A DNA stretch of 23,953 nt. Source: Eubacterium sp. CAG:180 (GTDB taxonomy: Bacteria > Bacillota > Clostridia > Oscillospirales > Acutalibacteraceae). The DNA lies in assembly GCA_000432435.1 (NCBI GenBank), contig HF993117.1, positions 7,528-31,480 on the forward strand, in the 5' to 3' direction. The notes below the pieces were generated by a model. The model did no database searches. It saw only the letters and a list, made by a program, of their open reading frames with translations, and was not told the origin of the DNA. Each line of letters starts with the position of its first letter. The first letter of the stretch is position 1. The translations under genes were made by a program, and so were the position numbers. Shown here piece by piece: positions 1 through 7,836 of this stretch.

Positions 1-848
1 GAGAGACCTGATACACCGAGAATACCGGACTTTTTGTTGAGAAGGTTGCTCATTTCATCGGGAGTCTTACCCTCTTTTTTCATAATGTAAAGAACGGCAG
101 ACGGGTCTATGCTGCCTGTTCTTGTTCCCATTATTTCGCCGTCGAGTGGGGTAAGACCCATAGATGTATCTATGCATTTACCGTATTTAACAGCCGTAAT
201 CGAAGAACCGTTTCCGAGATGGCATGTAACGATTTTAAGCTTTTTGATATCTTCGCCCATAACATCTGCGCAGCGAGCACTTACAAACCGGTGCGAAGTG
301 CCGTGGAAACCATATTTTCTGAGTGCGTATTTTTCATAATATTCATAGGGGAGGCCGAACATATATGCTTCCGGAGGCATGGTGCTGTGGAATGCGTTAT
401 CAAACACAACTACCTGCGGAACATCTTTGCCGAACAGCTCGATACTTGCTTTAATACCCTGAATGTGCGCTGCGTTGTGAAGCGGAGCAAGGTCGCAAAG
501 ACTCTCAATGCCCTTAATAACGTCGTCATCTACTAAAACGCTGTGATTGAAAAGAGCACCGCCCTGTACTATTCTGTGGCCGACAGCAGCTATTTCCGAA
601 ATGTCGTTTATAACCTTGTATTCACCTTCGGTAAGAGCTTTCTTAACTTCGTTGAAAGCTTCGGTGTGATTTTTCATTACAACGGTCTTTTCAAACTTTT
701 CCGATTTACCGTGAATCTTACCGCTGATGCAAGATCCCTCATTGCCTATTCTTTCGCAGATGCCTTTTGCAATAACACTCTCGTCGTCCATATCGATAAG
801 CTGATATTTAAGCGATGAACTGCCTGCATTGATAACAAGAATTTTCAA
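1..848 (-). CDS. ackA: Acetate kinase, N-terminal about 282 residues (C-terminus outside window)
   Basis: AckA transfers phosphate between ATP/acetate and ADP/acetyl phosphate. In a fermenting anaerobe it makes ATP from acetyl phosphate in the cytoplasm. Visible motifs are NAGSSSLKY near the start (phosphate-binding loop), GHRIVQGG (R92, matching the active-site Arg of the family), LAPLHN, FDNAFHSTMP (D150 and H154), GFHGTSH, HLGNGSS and MGTRTG near the window edge. The start is TTG at 848-846, with GGGAGG at 862-857 eight bases upstream; no ATG gives a better start. The family is about 400 residues, so roughly the last 120 lie beyond base 1. The usual HRVVHGGE reads HRIVQGGA here. The gene has its own minus-strand promoter and diverges from tmcAL. 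Identification is very secure. Confidence 0.97.
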   Translation of the reverse strand, partial: MKILVINAGSSSLKYQLIDMDDESVIAKGICERIGNEGSCISGKIHGKSEKFEKTVVMKNHTEAFNEVKKALTEGEYKVINDISEIAAVGHRIVQGGALFNHSVLVDDDVIKGIESLCDLAPLHNAAHIQGIKASIELFGKDVPQVVVFDNAFHSTMPPEAYMFGLPYEYYEKYALRKYGFHGTSHRFVSARCADVMGEDIKKLKIVTCHLGNGSSITAVKYGKCIDTSMGLTPLDGEIMGTRTGSIDPSAVLYIMKKEGKTPDEMSNLLNKKSGILGVSGL

Positions 849-888
849 AAATAATACCTCCCAAATAGCTAATAAAGTTATCGAAGAT

Positions 889-917
889 ATTATATACTGT
901 TTCGACAGATTTTTCAA
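889..917 (-). promoter_or_regulatory. Sigma-A promoter of ackA
   Basis: Read on the minus strand: -35 TTGAAA (917-912), 17-base spacer, -10 TATAAT (894-889). It lies about 40 bases before the TTG start of ackA, giving an estimated leader of about 34 bases. The spacing is ideal and the -10 is exact consensus. Confidence 0.8.
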
Positions 918-940
918 GAAATAATATATGCCGAAGAGAT

Positions 941-969
941 TTGACTAAATTACGCCGATATTATAAAAT
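941..969 (+). promoter_or_regulatory. Sigma-A promoter of tmcAL
   Basis: -35 TTGACT (941-946), 17-base spacer, -10 TAAAAT (964-969). The predicted transcript start is near 976, about 56 bases before the chosen ATG. It is back to back with the ackA promoter and does not overlap it. Confidence 0.7.
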
Positions 970-1031
970 ATGTTTAATTTTAAGCGATTCAGGACTTGTT
1001 AGACACGTATTTTATGTTACGGAGATTGTTT

Positions 1032-2228
1032 ATGAAGATTTACGGTATTGTGGCAGAGTATAACCCGTTTCATAATGGGCACAAATTTCAGATAGACGAT
1101 ATACGAAAAAAGGCTGGGGACTGCGCGATAGTTTCGGTGATGAGCGGTAATTACGTTCAGAGAGCCGAAACGGCTGTGATGTCAAAGTACGCGAGGGCAA
1201 AAGCCGCCCTACTCGGCGGAGTTGACCTTGTGCTTGAGCTTCCGATGCCGTATGCCATATCATCTGCTGAGCGTTTTGCCTATTCTTCCGTGCATATTTT
1301 AAATTCCCTCGGAGCGGTTACTGATATTTCATTCGGCAGTGAATGCGGCAGTATAAGCCTTTTACAAAAAGCCGTTGAGGCTTTATACGATGAAAATGTC
1401 AATTTAAAGCTGAAAGCCGAACTTAAAAACGGTGTAAGCTATCCGGCGGCGAGGTTTGCCGCGGTAAGAGACGTGTTCGGAGCGGAAACAGCTGCAGTCC
1501 TTTCGGAGCCTAACAACATTTTGGCGGTAGAGTATATAAAAGCGCTTAAAGCGTTATCTTCGGATATAAAACCTCATACCGTAAAGCGAACCGGTGCGTC
1601 GCATGATTCGGACGAATACGTCGGTAATATCGCCTCCGCTTCTAAAATCAGAGAGCTGATACGCAGCAACGCGCATACCGGCTTGTTTTTGCCTTCTGAC
1701 TCTCAAGCTGTTTTAACTAACGAAATCGCAATCGGAGCGGCACCGTCCGATATGAACAGAATAGGAAACGCCGTAATAGCGTCCTTAAAGCTTAAAACTC
1801 CGTCTGATTTTAATAATATTTACGGCGTCGGCGAGGGAATAGAAAACCGTCTGCTCTCAGCAGCCGCATCCGCGCGAAACCTAACGGAGCTTTATGATTT
1901 TGCAAAAACAAAGCGCTTTACTCATTCGCGTATTCGGCGCGTCGTTCTAAATTCGTTTTTCGGTATAACAAACGATATCACCTTGTCAGACCCTCCGTAT
2001 ATTCGTGTGCTCGGATTTACACACAAGGGCAAAGACATATTGCGAATTGCGAGGAAAAACGCATCCTTACCGATTGTTATGACTGTCGGCGACGTCAAAA
2101 AGTCAGGAGGTCTTTCTGAAAGATTATACTCCCTTGAATGCAGAACTACGGATATTTTCAATATGACATTGCCTAAAATTAGGCAAAGCGGAACTGATAT
2201 GACGGATAATTTAGTCAGGATTGAATAA
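1032..2228 (+). CDS. tmcAL: tRNA(Met) cytidine acetate ligase TmcAL
   Basis: TmcAL (YlbM family) activates acetate with ATP to acetyl-AMP and transfers the acetyl group to the wobble cytidine of elongator tRNA-Met, giving N4-acetylcytidine. The 398-residue length fits the family (about 400). The N-terminus KIYGIVAEYNPFHNGH carries the HIGH-like nucleotidyltransferase motif. SGNYVQRAE, LPMPYAISSAERFA and a later SASKIRE are also typical. The ATG at 1032 is chosen because GGAGA at 1021-1025 sits six bases upstream. The frame stays open to a TTG at 996, but that codon has no ribosome site. It is a single-gene unit, divergent from ackA. The function is known from Bacillus subtilis and transferred by family. 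Confidence 0.95.
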   Translation: MKIYGIVAEYNPFHNGHKFQIDDIRKKAGDCAIVSVMSGNYVQRAETAVMSKYARAKAALLGGVDLVLELPMPYAISSAERFAYSSVHILNSLGAVTDISFGSECGSISLLQKAVEALYDENVNLKLKAELKNGVSYPAARFAAVRDVFGAETAAVLSEPNNILAVEYIKALKALSSDIKPHTVKRTGASHDSDEYVGNIASASKIRELIRSNAHTGLFLPSDSQAVLTNEIAIGAAPSDMNRIGNAVIASLKLKTPSDFNNIYGVGEGIENRLLSAAASARNLTELYDFAKTKRFTHSRIRRVVLNSFFGITNDITLSDPPYIRVLGFTHKGKDILRIARKNASLPIVMTVGDVKKSGGLSERLYSLECRTTDIFNMTLPKIRQSGTDMTDNLVRIE

Positions 2229-2231
2229 TTT

Positions 2232-2252
2232 TGCAGCAAATCCTGCATTTTT
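2232..2252 (+). terminator. Weak candidate terminator after tmcAL
   Basis: TGCAG (2232-2236) can pair with CTGCA (2243-2247), followed by five T. The stem is only five base pairs, so read-through into the next operon is likely. It lies directly upstream of the next promoter. Confidence 0.3.
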
Positions 2253-2254
2253 GC

Positions 2255-2282
2255 TTGATTTTTGTATAATAGACATTATAAT
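2255..2282 (+). promoter_or_regulatory. Probable promoter of the murR/rpiR-cmk-ispH/rpsA operon
   Basis: -35 TTGATT (2255-2260), 16-base spacer, -10 TATAAT (2277-2282), about 58 bases before the GTG start of the regulator. A second TATAAT at 2265-2270 has no matching -35. No further promoter is obvious down to 7757, so this may drive all five genes. Confidence 0.6.
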
Positions 2283-2340
2283 AATAGTGTTGCTGCATCG
2301 AATGCGGCATTATTATGTAAGATAAGGAAGCGCTGTACAA

Positions 2341-3219
2341 GTGAAGGGTTCTTTTCTTTCAAAGCTTGATTCAAACGTTAGAAAGCTCTCTAAGGGGCAT
2401 AAGAAGATTGCCTCGTATATTAAAGAAAACTATGATAAAGCCGCATTTATGACTGCTTCTGCCCTCGGCCGAAAAGTCGGGGTCAGCGAGAGTACCGTCG
2501 TGCGGTTTGCAACGGAGCTTGGATTTAAGGGCTATCCGGAACTTCAAAAAGAGCTTCAGCAGATGATAAAATCAAAGCTGACCGCAGTTCAAAGAATGGA
2601 GGTTTCGGAAAGCCTTATAGGTGACAACGATATTGTCAGAACCGTTCTTAACGGGGATATTGATTTGATTCGCGAAACCTACGAGAAGACATCAAGGGAG
2701 GATTTTGCAAAAGCCGTATCTACCATAAATAAGGCTCGCAAAATATATATTCTCGGCGTCCGTTCTTCTGCGGCACTTGCAAGTTTTCTCGGCTTTTATT
2801 TTAATCTTGTCTTTGATTCGGTTGAGCTTATAGATACATCAAGCGCGTCTGAAATGTTTGAACAGATGTTCAGAATAGATAAAGAGGACGTGTGCATAGC
2901 CATAAGCTTTCCGAGGTATTCAAAGCAGACTGTAAATGCAATAAGATTTGTATCGGACAGAGGAGCCAAAATAGTGGCGATAACCGATTCGGATACGTCA
3001 CCCATAGCGTCATATGCCGATTGCCTGCTTGTAGCGCGCTCCGATATGGCATCCGTAGTTGATTCTCTTGTTGCACCGCTTAGTCTTATAAATGCGCTTA
3101 TTGTTGCTGTAACGCTGAGTAAGCGTGAAGAGGTAATCAACAATTTCAATAAGCTCGAGAGTATTTGGGACGAATACCAGGTATACGAAAAAGCAGAGGA
3201 TATTTCCGAAAATGAATAA
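2341..3219 (+). CDS. MurR/RpiR-family transcriptional regulator (HTH + SIS)
   Basis: This is a 292-residue regulator with an N-terminal RpiR-type helix-turn-helix and a C-terminal sugar-isomerase (SIS) domain that in this family senses phosphosugars. The HTH covers about residues 37-61 (MTASALGRKVGVSESTVVRF), followed by the family's GFKGYPELQ. The SIS domain covers about 124-255, with KIYILGVRSSA, ISFPRYSKQT and KIVAITDSDTSPIA. The start is GTG at 2341 with AAGGAAG at 2324-2330. Its last eight bases overlap the start of the flavoprotein gene, so the two are translationally coupled. It is first in an operon of housekeeping genes rather than beside sugar-use genes, so its ligand cannot be told; it may act on distant sites. 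The family assignment is secure and the target unknown. Confidence 0.93.
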   Translation: MKGSFLSKLDSNVRKLSKGHKKIASYIKENYDKAAFMTASALGRKVGVSESTVVRFATELGFKGYPELQKELQQMIKSKLTAVQRMEVSESLIGDNDIVRTVLNGDIDLIRETYEKTSREDFAKAVSTINKARKIYILGVRSSAALASFLGFYFNLVFDSVELIDTSSASEMFEQMFRIDKEDVCIAISFPRYSKQTVNAIRFVSDRGAKIVAITDSDTSPIASYADCLLVARSDMASVVDSLVAPLSLINALIVAVTLSKREEVINNFNKLESIWDEYQVYEKAEDISENE

Positions 3220-4444
3220 AAAAGTTATAGTTGTAGGAGCCGGAGCCTCAGGACTTATGGCTGCCGGCACAGCGGCAAAAAACGGTAACGACGTAATTCT
3301 TTTAGAACGAAACGATAAGGTCGGCAGAAAAATAATGATAACCGGTAAAGGACGTTGTAACGTCACAAATGCCACCTTTGATACTAAAAGTCTCATTGAT
3401 AATGTTCCGCGGAACGGCAGATTTTTATACAGCGCTTTTTCTGAGTTTTCCGCAAGAGATACAATGGATTTTTTCGAAGAGCTTGGGGTGCCTCTTAAAG
3501 TTGAAAGAGGAAACAGAGTCTTCCCGGTTTCGGATAAAGCGGTGGATATAGTCGATGCGCTCAATAAGTTTGTAACCGTAAACGGAGTTAAGCGAAAAAC
3601 CTCGCGCGTTAAATCATTGATGATTTCCGACGGAGAGGTAAGAGGTGTAAAAACCGAAGACGGTCTTATACATTATGCAGACTCCGTTATAGTCGCAACA
3701 GGCGGCTTATCTTATCCGAAAACAGGTTCTACCGGAGATGGGTATTCTTTTGCAAAGCAAGCCGGTCACACGGTAACTGCCTGTCTGCCTTCGCTTGTTG
3801 CCCTGGAATGCCGAGAGGGATTTTGCGGAGAGGCAATGGGCTTGTCGCTTCGTAACTGCGCCTTGAAGATTATTGACACCAAAACAGGAAAGCAGGTTTA
3901 CTCTGATTTCGGAGAAATGCTTTTTACACATTTCGGCGTGTCCGGCCCAATGATTTTATCTGCAAGCGCACATATGCGAAATATGGAGCCCTGCCGCTAT
4001 GAAATATATGTTGATATGAAACCGGCACTCGATGACGAAAAGCTCGATGCTCGCATTTTACGTGAGATGTCGGAAAACAGCAATAAGGCTATTTCAAATC
4101 TCGTGGGGCTTTTGTTACCGAGAGCCATAATTAATCCCGTTGTGCGCCTTTCCGGAATTAAAAACTCAACAAAGTGCAATCAACTCACAAAGGAAGAAAG
4201 AAAAAGGCTTGCTCACACAATTAAGAATTTAAAACTGACTGTCCTTAGATTCAGACCTATCAGCGAGGCTGTTATTACTTCGGGCGGAGTAGATGTTAAT
4301 GAGATTTCTCCCAAAACCATGGAGAGTAAGCTGTGCCGTAATTTGTATTTTGCCGGTGAGGTTATTGATGTTGATGCATATACAGGGGGATTCAACCTCC
4401 AAATCGCCTTTTCCACCGGATTTGCCGCAGGCAACGCGCAATAA
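3212..4444 (+). CDS. HI0933/YhiN-type FAD-dependent oxidoreductase (BaiN/aminoacetone oxidase-like family)
   Basis: This is a 410-residue flavoprotein. The N-terminal dinucleotide-binding fold is plain: KKVIVVGAGASGLMAAGTA (GxGxxG at 9-14) with E32 at the end of strand two to bind FAD ribose. Then come GRKIMITGKGRCNVTN (family signature), GGLSYPKTGSTGDGY, LFTHFGVSGP and a C-terminal AGEVIDVDAYTGGFNLQIA motif that closes over the flavin. The family is very common in bacteria, but the physiological substrate is mostly unknown. Names such as aminoacetone oxidase or BaiN (bile-acid reductase) are propagated and should not be taken as proven here. The ATG overlaps the regulator's stop by eight bases. 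The gene ends one base into an alternative cmk ATG. Confidence 0.9.
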   Translation: MNKKVIVVGAGASGLMAAGTAAKNGNDVILLERNDKVGRKIMITGKGRCNVTNATFDTKSLIDNVPRNGRFLYSAFSEFSARDTMDFFEELGVPLKVERGNRVFPVSDKAVDIVDALNKFVTVNGVKRKTSRVKSLMISDGEVRGVKTEDGLIHYADSVIVATGGLSYPKTGSTGDGYSFAKQAGHTVTACLPSLVALECREGFCGEAMGLSLRNCALKIIDTKTGKQVYSDFGEMLFTHFGVSGPMILSASAHMRNMEPCRYEIYVDMKPALDDEKLDARILREMSENSNKAISNLVGLLLPRAIINPVVRLSGIKNSTKCNQLTKEERKRLAHTIKNLKLTVLRFRPISEAVITSGGVDVNEISPKTMESKLCRNLYFAGEVIDVDAYTGGFNLQIAFSTGFAAGNAQ

Positions 4445-4464
4445 TGTATACAGGAGAGAAAAAT

Positions 4465-5127
4465 ATGATAAATGTTGCTATTGACGGTCCTGCAGGTGCC
4501 GGGAAAAGCACTATTTCAAGAGCTGCTGCCGACAAGCTGGGTTTTATATATGTAGATACCGGAGCGTTGTATCGCTCTGTAGGTGTTTATGCGTTGAGGA
4601 ACGGAATAAACACAAAATCAGGCGAACAGCTTAAAAAGGCATTACCCGATATAAAGGTTGAGCTCGCCTTTAAAGACGGCGTCCAGCACGTTTATTTAAA
4701 CGGCGAGGATGTTTCAGAAGAAATACGTACACCAAAAGCTTCTATGGCGGCTTCCGACGTTTCTGCCGTGCCGGAGGTCAGAAGCTTTCTTTTTGATTTG
4801 CAAAGAGATATAGCGGTAAAGAATAATTGTATTATGGACGGCAGGGATATAGGAACAGTCGTATTGCCTAATGCAGATGTTAAAATATTCTTAACCGCAT
4901 CGCCGGAGTCACGTGCCATGAGACGTTATAAGGAGCTTAAGGAAAAAGGTGCTTCGGTTGGTTATGATGAGGTTTTAGCAGACCTTAAAGAACGAGATTA
5001 CAATGATTCACATAGAAAAATTGCACCGTTGAAGCCTGCAAAAGACAGCATTACGGTGGACACGACGCTTTTTACGCTTGAGGAGTCAATAAAAAAAATA
5101 ACAGATATTATTAGGGAGCATATGTGA
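4465..5127 (+). CDS. cmk: (d)CMP kinase
   Basis: Cytidylate kinase phosphorylates CMP and dCMP with ATP. It is 220 residues, the family's usual size. The P-loop GPAGAGKST is at 8-16. YVDTGALYRSV (substrate region), VSAVPEVR, MDGRDIGTVVLPNA and the lid-like DVKIFLTASPESRAMRRYKEL follow in order. The ATG at 4465 is chosen because AGGAGAG at 4452-4458 is six bases upstream. An ATG at 4444 overlaps the previous stop by one base but lacks a site and would add seven unusual residues. The order cmk, plsC, ispH-rpsA is a familiar clostridial operon, linking nucleotide, lipid and ribosome genes. Confidence 0.97.
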   Translation: MINVAIDGPAGAGKSTISRAAADKLGFIYVDTGALYRSVGVYALRNGINTKSGEQLKKALPDIKVELAFKDGVQHVYLNGEDVSEEIRTPKASMAASDVSAVPEVRSFLFDLQRDIAVKNNCIMDGRDIGTVVLPNADVKIFLTASPESRAMRRYKELKEKGASVGYDEVLADLKERDYNDSHRKIAPLKPAKDSITVDTTLFTLEESIKKITDIIREHM

Positions 5128-5130
5128 ACC

Positions 5131-5769
5131 ATGAAGTTCAATTTCGATAAGCTGAAAGAATATAAAATGTATCATATTTTAATGCCGATTTGCCTTGCGG
5201 TATGTAAAACAAAAATGAAGGTTCAGTACATAGGCAAGGAAAATGTTCCGAAGGAAGGCGGCCTTATTCTTGCTTGCAATCATTCAAGCAATTTTGATCC
5301 GATAGCCCTCGGCGGCTCTAATGTCAGACCGATACATTTTATGTCAAAATCGGAGTTGTTTAAAAATCCGTTTTCCGCATGGTTTTTAACCCATCTTAAT
5401 GCATTCCCGATTAAGCGAGGTCATAACGATAAGACGGCTATTGATTATGCGGAGCGGCTTATAAAAAACGGATGGGTGCTCGGAATTTTTCCGGAAGGTA
5501 CACGTAATCACGACGGAAAACCGGGCAAGCCGAAAGCCGGAGCGGCTTTGATAGCAAAGGTGACCCATGCTGATGTTCTTCCCTGTAGCATTTACAGTGA
5601 TAATAATTACAAGAGCGGAACGCTGCTTACCGTGCGTTTCGGTAAGGTCATTAAAAATGAGGAGTTTGGGTTTACCGACAGCGATTCTCATGAAGAGGTA
5701 ACAAAAGCCTCTGAAAAGATTATGGAGGAAATTACCGCACTCTGGGAGGAAGAGAATTGCAAAGAATAA
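5131..5769 (+). CDS. plsC: 1-acyl-sn-glycerol-3-phosphate acyltransferase (PlsC family)
   Basis: A 212-residue lysophosphatidic acid acyltransferase that adds the second acyl chain in phosphatidic acid synthesis at the inner face of the membrane. The catalytic HX4D motif is NHSSNFDP (H51, D56). The glycerol-phosphate-binding motif is FPEGTR (E122-R125), and the third block AFPIKRG precedes it. The N-terminal 30 residues are moderately hydrophobic (YHILMPICLAVCK), suiting a monotopic membrane anchor. The start ATG follows cmk by three bases, with AGGGAG at 5113-5118. The end overlaps the TTG start of ispH-rpsA by 13 bases. Confidence 0.93.
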   Translation: MKFNFDKLKEYKMYHILMPICLAVCKTKMKVQYIGKENVPKEGGLILACNHSSNFDPIALGGSNVRPIHFMSKSELFKNPFSAWFLTHLNAFPIKRGHNDKTAIDYAERLIKNGWVLGIFPEGTRNHDGKPGKPKAGAALIAKVTHADVLPCSIYSDNNYKSGTLLTVRFGKVIKNEEFGFTDSDSHEEVTKASEKIMEEITALWEEENCKE

Positions 5770-7757
5770 CTTTAGCTGAAAGTGCAGGCTTTTGTTTCGG
5801 AGTCAATCGTGCCGTAAAATTGCTTGAAGAGCTTGTAAAAAAGAATCAAAATGTTTTTACATTGGGGCCTATAATTCACAATCCTCAGGTTATAAAGTAT
5901 TTTGAGAATAAGGGCGTGCGTATTATCGACAGTCCGGACGAGTGCAAAGAAGGCGACTTAATCGTTGTCAGAACGCACGGTATACCCAAGGATATGATGG
6001 AAAAGGTGAAGAGTATTTCTCCGAATTATTGCAACGCCACATGTCCTTTCGTTACAAAAATACATAAAATAGTAAGCGAAAATTCATTGAAAGAGAATGT
6101 AACCTTGATAGCAGGTGATAAATCGCATCCGGAGGTTATCGGAATCAGAAGCTACTGTAACGGTCGTTCCTTTGTGTTTAACAGTGAAAAAGAACTTGAC
6201 AAAATCATTGAAAATCATCCGGATTTATCAAAAAACGGCTTGATTTTGGTTTCTCAGACCACTTTCAGTACAAAAATTTTTGAAAAATGTGTAAAAAAAA
6301 TAAAAATGGTATATACAAATGCCGTAATTTTTGATACAATATGTTGTGCGACTGAAGAAAGACAAAAGGAAGCTGCGGCACTTTCGCTGACCAATGATGC
6401 AATGGTCATAATTGGCGGAAGGCAGAGCAGCAATACCGCGAAGCTTAAATCTGTTTGCGAATCCAATTGTCCGACTTTTTTAATTGAGACTGCCGCAGAG
6501 CTGCAAGATATTGATTTGTCGCGGTTTCATTCAGTTGGCGTTACTGCCGGAGCTTCAACTCCCGACAGTATTATTAAGGAGGTACTGAAAACAATGTCCG
6601 AAAACGAAGAAATCAAAAACGCATCAACATCAGTCGAAAAGGAGGAGCAAGAGAAGCCGTCCGGTGAGAGTTTCGCTGATTTGGTTGACGAATATATAGA
6701 TTCAAGCTCAGACCAAAAAGTTGTCGGTTATGTAGTAGGCGTTACACCTACCGAGATTCAGGTTGAGATTGCCGGCAGAAAACACGCAGGCTATATTCCG
6801 CTTGACGAATACAGTGCCGACCCGAATGCCGATCCTCAGAAGGAAGTTAAAGTCGGTGACAAGCTTGATCTTATAATTATGAAGACTAACGATCAAGAAG
6901 GCACTATGATGCTTTCCAAGAGGCGTTACGACGCGGCTAAGGCTTGGGATGAGCTTTCCGAAGAGAGCGATCAGGTCGTAGAAGGAACGGTTACAGGTGT
7001 TGTAGGAGACGGCAAGGGTCTCTTTGTACAGTACGGCGGAATAAGAGTATTTATACCCGCTTCACTTGCAAAGGCTAATCGCAGCGATTCCCTTGAAGAC
7101 ATGGTTAAAACGACTGTTAAGTTCAAGATTATCGAGGTAGATAAAAAAAGAAAGCGCGTTGTAGGTTCTATCAGAGCTGTTGCTAAAGAAGAGAGAAAGG
7201 CTGCCGAAGAAAAATTCTGGGCACAGGCTGAAGAAGGCCAGGTTTATCACGGTGTAGTTCGTTCACTTACTTCTTACGGCGCATTTGTAGACCTTGGCGG
7301 CGTAGACGGTATGATTCACATCTCAGAGCTTTCTTGGACAAGAATTAAGCATCCGTCTGATGTAGTTAAAGTCGGCGATACCGTTGAAGTATACATAAAG
7401 GCTCTTGACAGAGAGAATAAGAAGATTTCTCTCGGTTATAAAAAGGTTGAGGACAATCCTTGGGAGATTCTCAAACGTGATTATCCTGTCGGAACCGAAT
7501 GTGAAGCTAAGATTGTCGGACTCACTACATTCGGTGCGTTTGCCAACATTCTTCCCGGAATAGACGGCCTTATCCACATTTCTGAAATTGCCCATGAGCA
7601 TATAGCAAATCCTGCTGAGGTTCTTAAAGTCGGCGACACCGTTAAGGTTAAAATTCTTGACGTTGATTTTGACAAAAAACGTGTCAGCCTTTCAAGAAAA
7701 GCATTGCTTGATGCTCCGGTTGCCGATGAAGCTCCCGCAGAGGAAGAAAAGACCTAA
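5757..7757 (+). CDS. ispH-rpsA: IspH-ribosomal protein S1 fusion
   Basis: A 666-residue fusion. Residues 1-280 are 4-hydroxy-3-methylbut-2-enyl diphosphate reductase, the last step of the MEP isoprenoid pathway. Its three iron-sulfur cysteines are C13 (GFCFGVNRAV), C96 (NATCPFV) and C196 (DTICCATEERQ), and the domain ends with TAGASTPDSI. After an acidic linker (about 281-315) come four S1 RNA-binding domains at about 318-388, 404-473, 493-563 and 577-648. The last two are the most canonical (SYGAFVDLGGVDGMIHISEL and TFGAFANILPGIDGLIHISE). S1 helps mRNA bind the 30S subunit; four repeats match short Gram-positive S1 proteins rather than the six of Escherichia coli. The start is TTG at 5757 with GGGAGGA at 5744-5750. 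Such fusions are known in Clostridia. An internal ribosome site could also yield S1 alone. Confidence 0.95.
   Translation: MQRITLAESAGFCFGVNRAVKLLEELVKKNQNVFTLGPIIHNPQVIKYFENKGVRIIDSPDECKEGDLIVVRTHGIPKDMMEKVKSISPNYCNATCPFVTKIHKIVSENSLKENVTLIAGDKSHPEVIGIRSYCNGRSFVFNSEKELDKIIENHPDLSKNGLILVSQTTFSTKIFEKCVKKIKMVYTNAVIFDTICCATEERQKEAAALSLTNDAMVIIGGRQSSNTAKLKSVCESNCPTFLIETAAELQDIDLSRFHSVGVTAGASTPDSIIKEVLKTMSENEEIKNASTSVEKEEQEKPSGESFADLVDEYIDSSSDQKVVGYVVGVTPTEIQVEIAGRKHAGYIPLDEYSADPNADPQKEVKVGDKLDLIIMKTNDQEGTMMLSKRRYDAAKAWDELSEESDQVVEGTVTGVVGDGKGLFVQYGGIRVFIPASLAKANRSDSLEDMVKTTVKFKIIEVDKKRKRVVGSIRAVAKEERKAAEEKFWAQAEEGQVYHGVVRSLTSYGAFVDLGGVDGMIHISELSWTRIKHPSDVVKVGDTVEVYIKALDRENKKISLGYKKVEDNPWEILKRDYPVGTECEAKIVGLTTFGAFANILPGIDGLIHISEIAHEHIANPAEVLKVGDTVKVKILDVDFDKKRVSLSRKALLDAPVADEAPAEEEKT
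6576..6596 (+). promoter_or_regulatory. Internal ribosome binding site and ATG at the IspH/S1 junction
   Basis: AAGGAGG (6576-6582) lies 11 bases before an in-frame ATG (6594-6596), which is codon 280, exactly at the boundary between the IspH fold and the acidic linker of S1. Initiation here would give a 387-residue free S1 protein. The site is seen in the sequence; its use is inference, and the 11-base spacing is a little long. Confidence 0.5.
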
Positions 7758-7777
7758 GAATAATTATTGCGATTTTG

Positions 7778-7806
7778 GGGAGTCGGCTTTAGCTGACTCC
7801 CTTTTT
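7778..7806 (+). terminator. Intrinsic terminator after ispH-rpsA
   Basis: A ten-pair stem (7778-7787 with 7792-7801, one G-U pair) and TTTA loop, followed by five T. It closes the operon that begins at 2341. Confidence 0.9.
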
Positions 7807-7836
7807 GTGTATAAAAAGGAATAACGGAGGAACAAA

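Noticed and set aside
109..818. Three plus-strand open frames across the left end
   Set aside because: They are antisense to ackA, whose protein is highly conserved across the whole stretch. They have no ribosome sites or recognisable domains.
3010..3564. A 184-codon minus-strand open frame
   Set aside because: It runs antisense across the junction of the RpiR regulator and flavoprotein genes, both of which are plainly coding on the plus strand.
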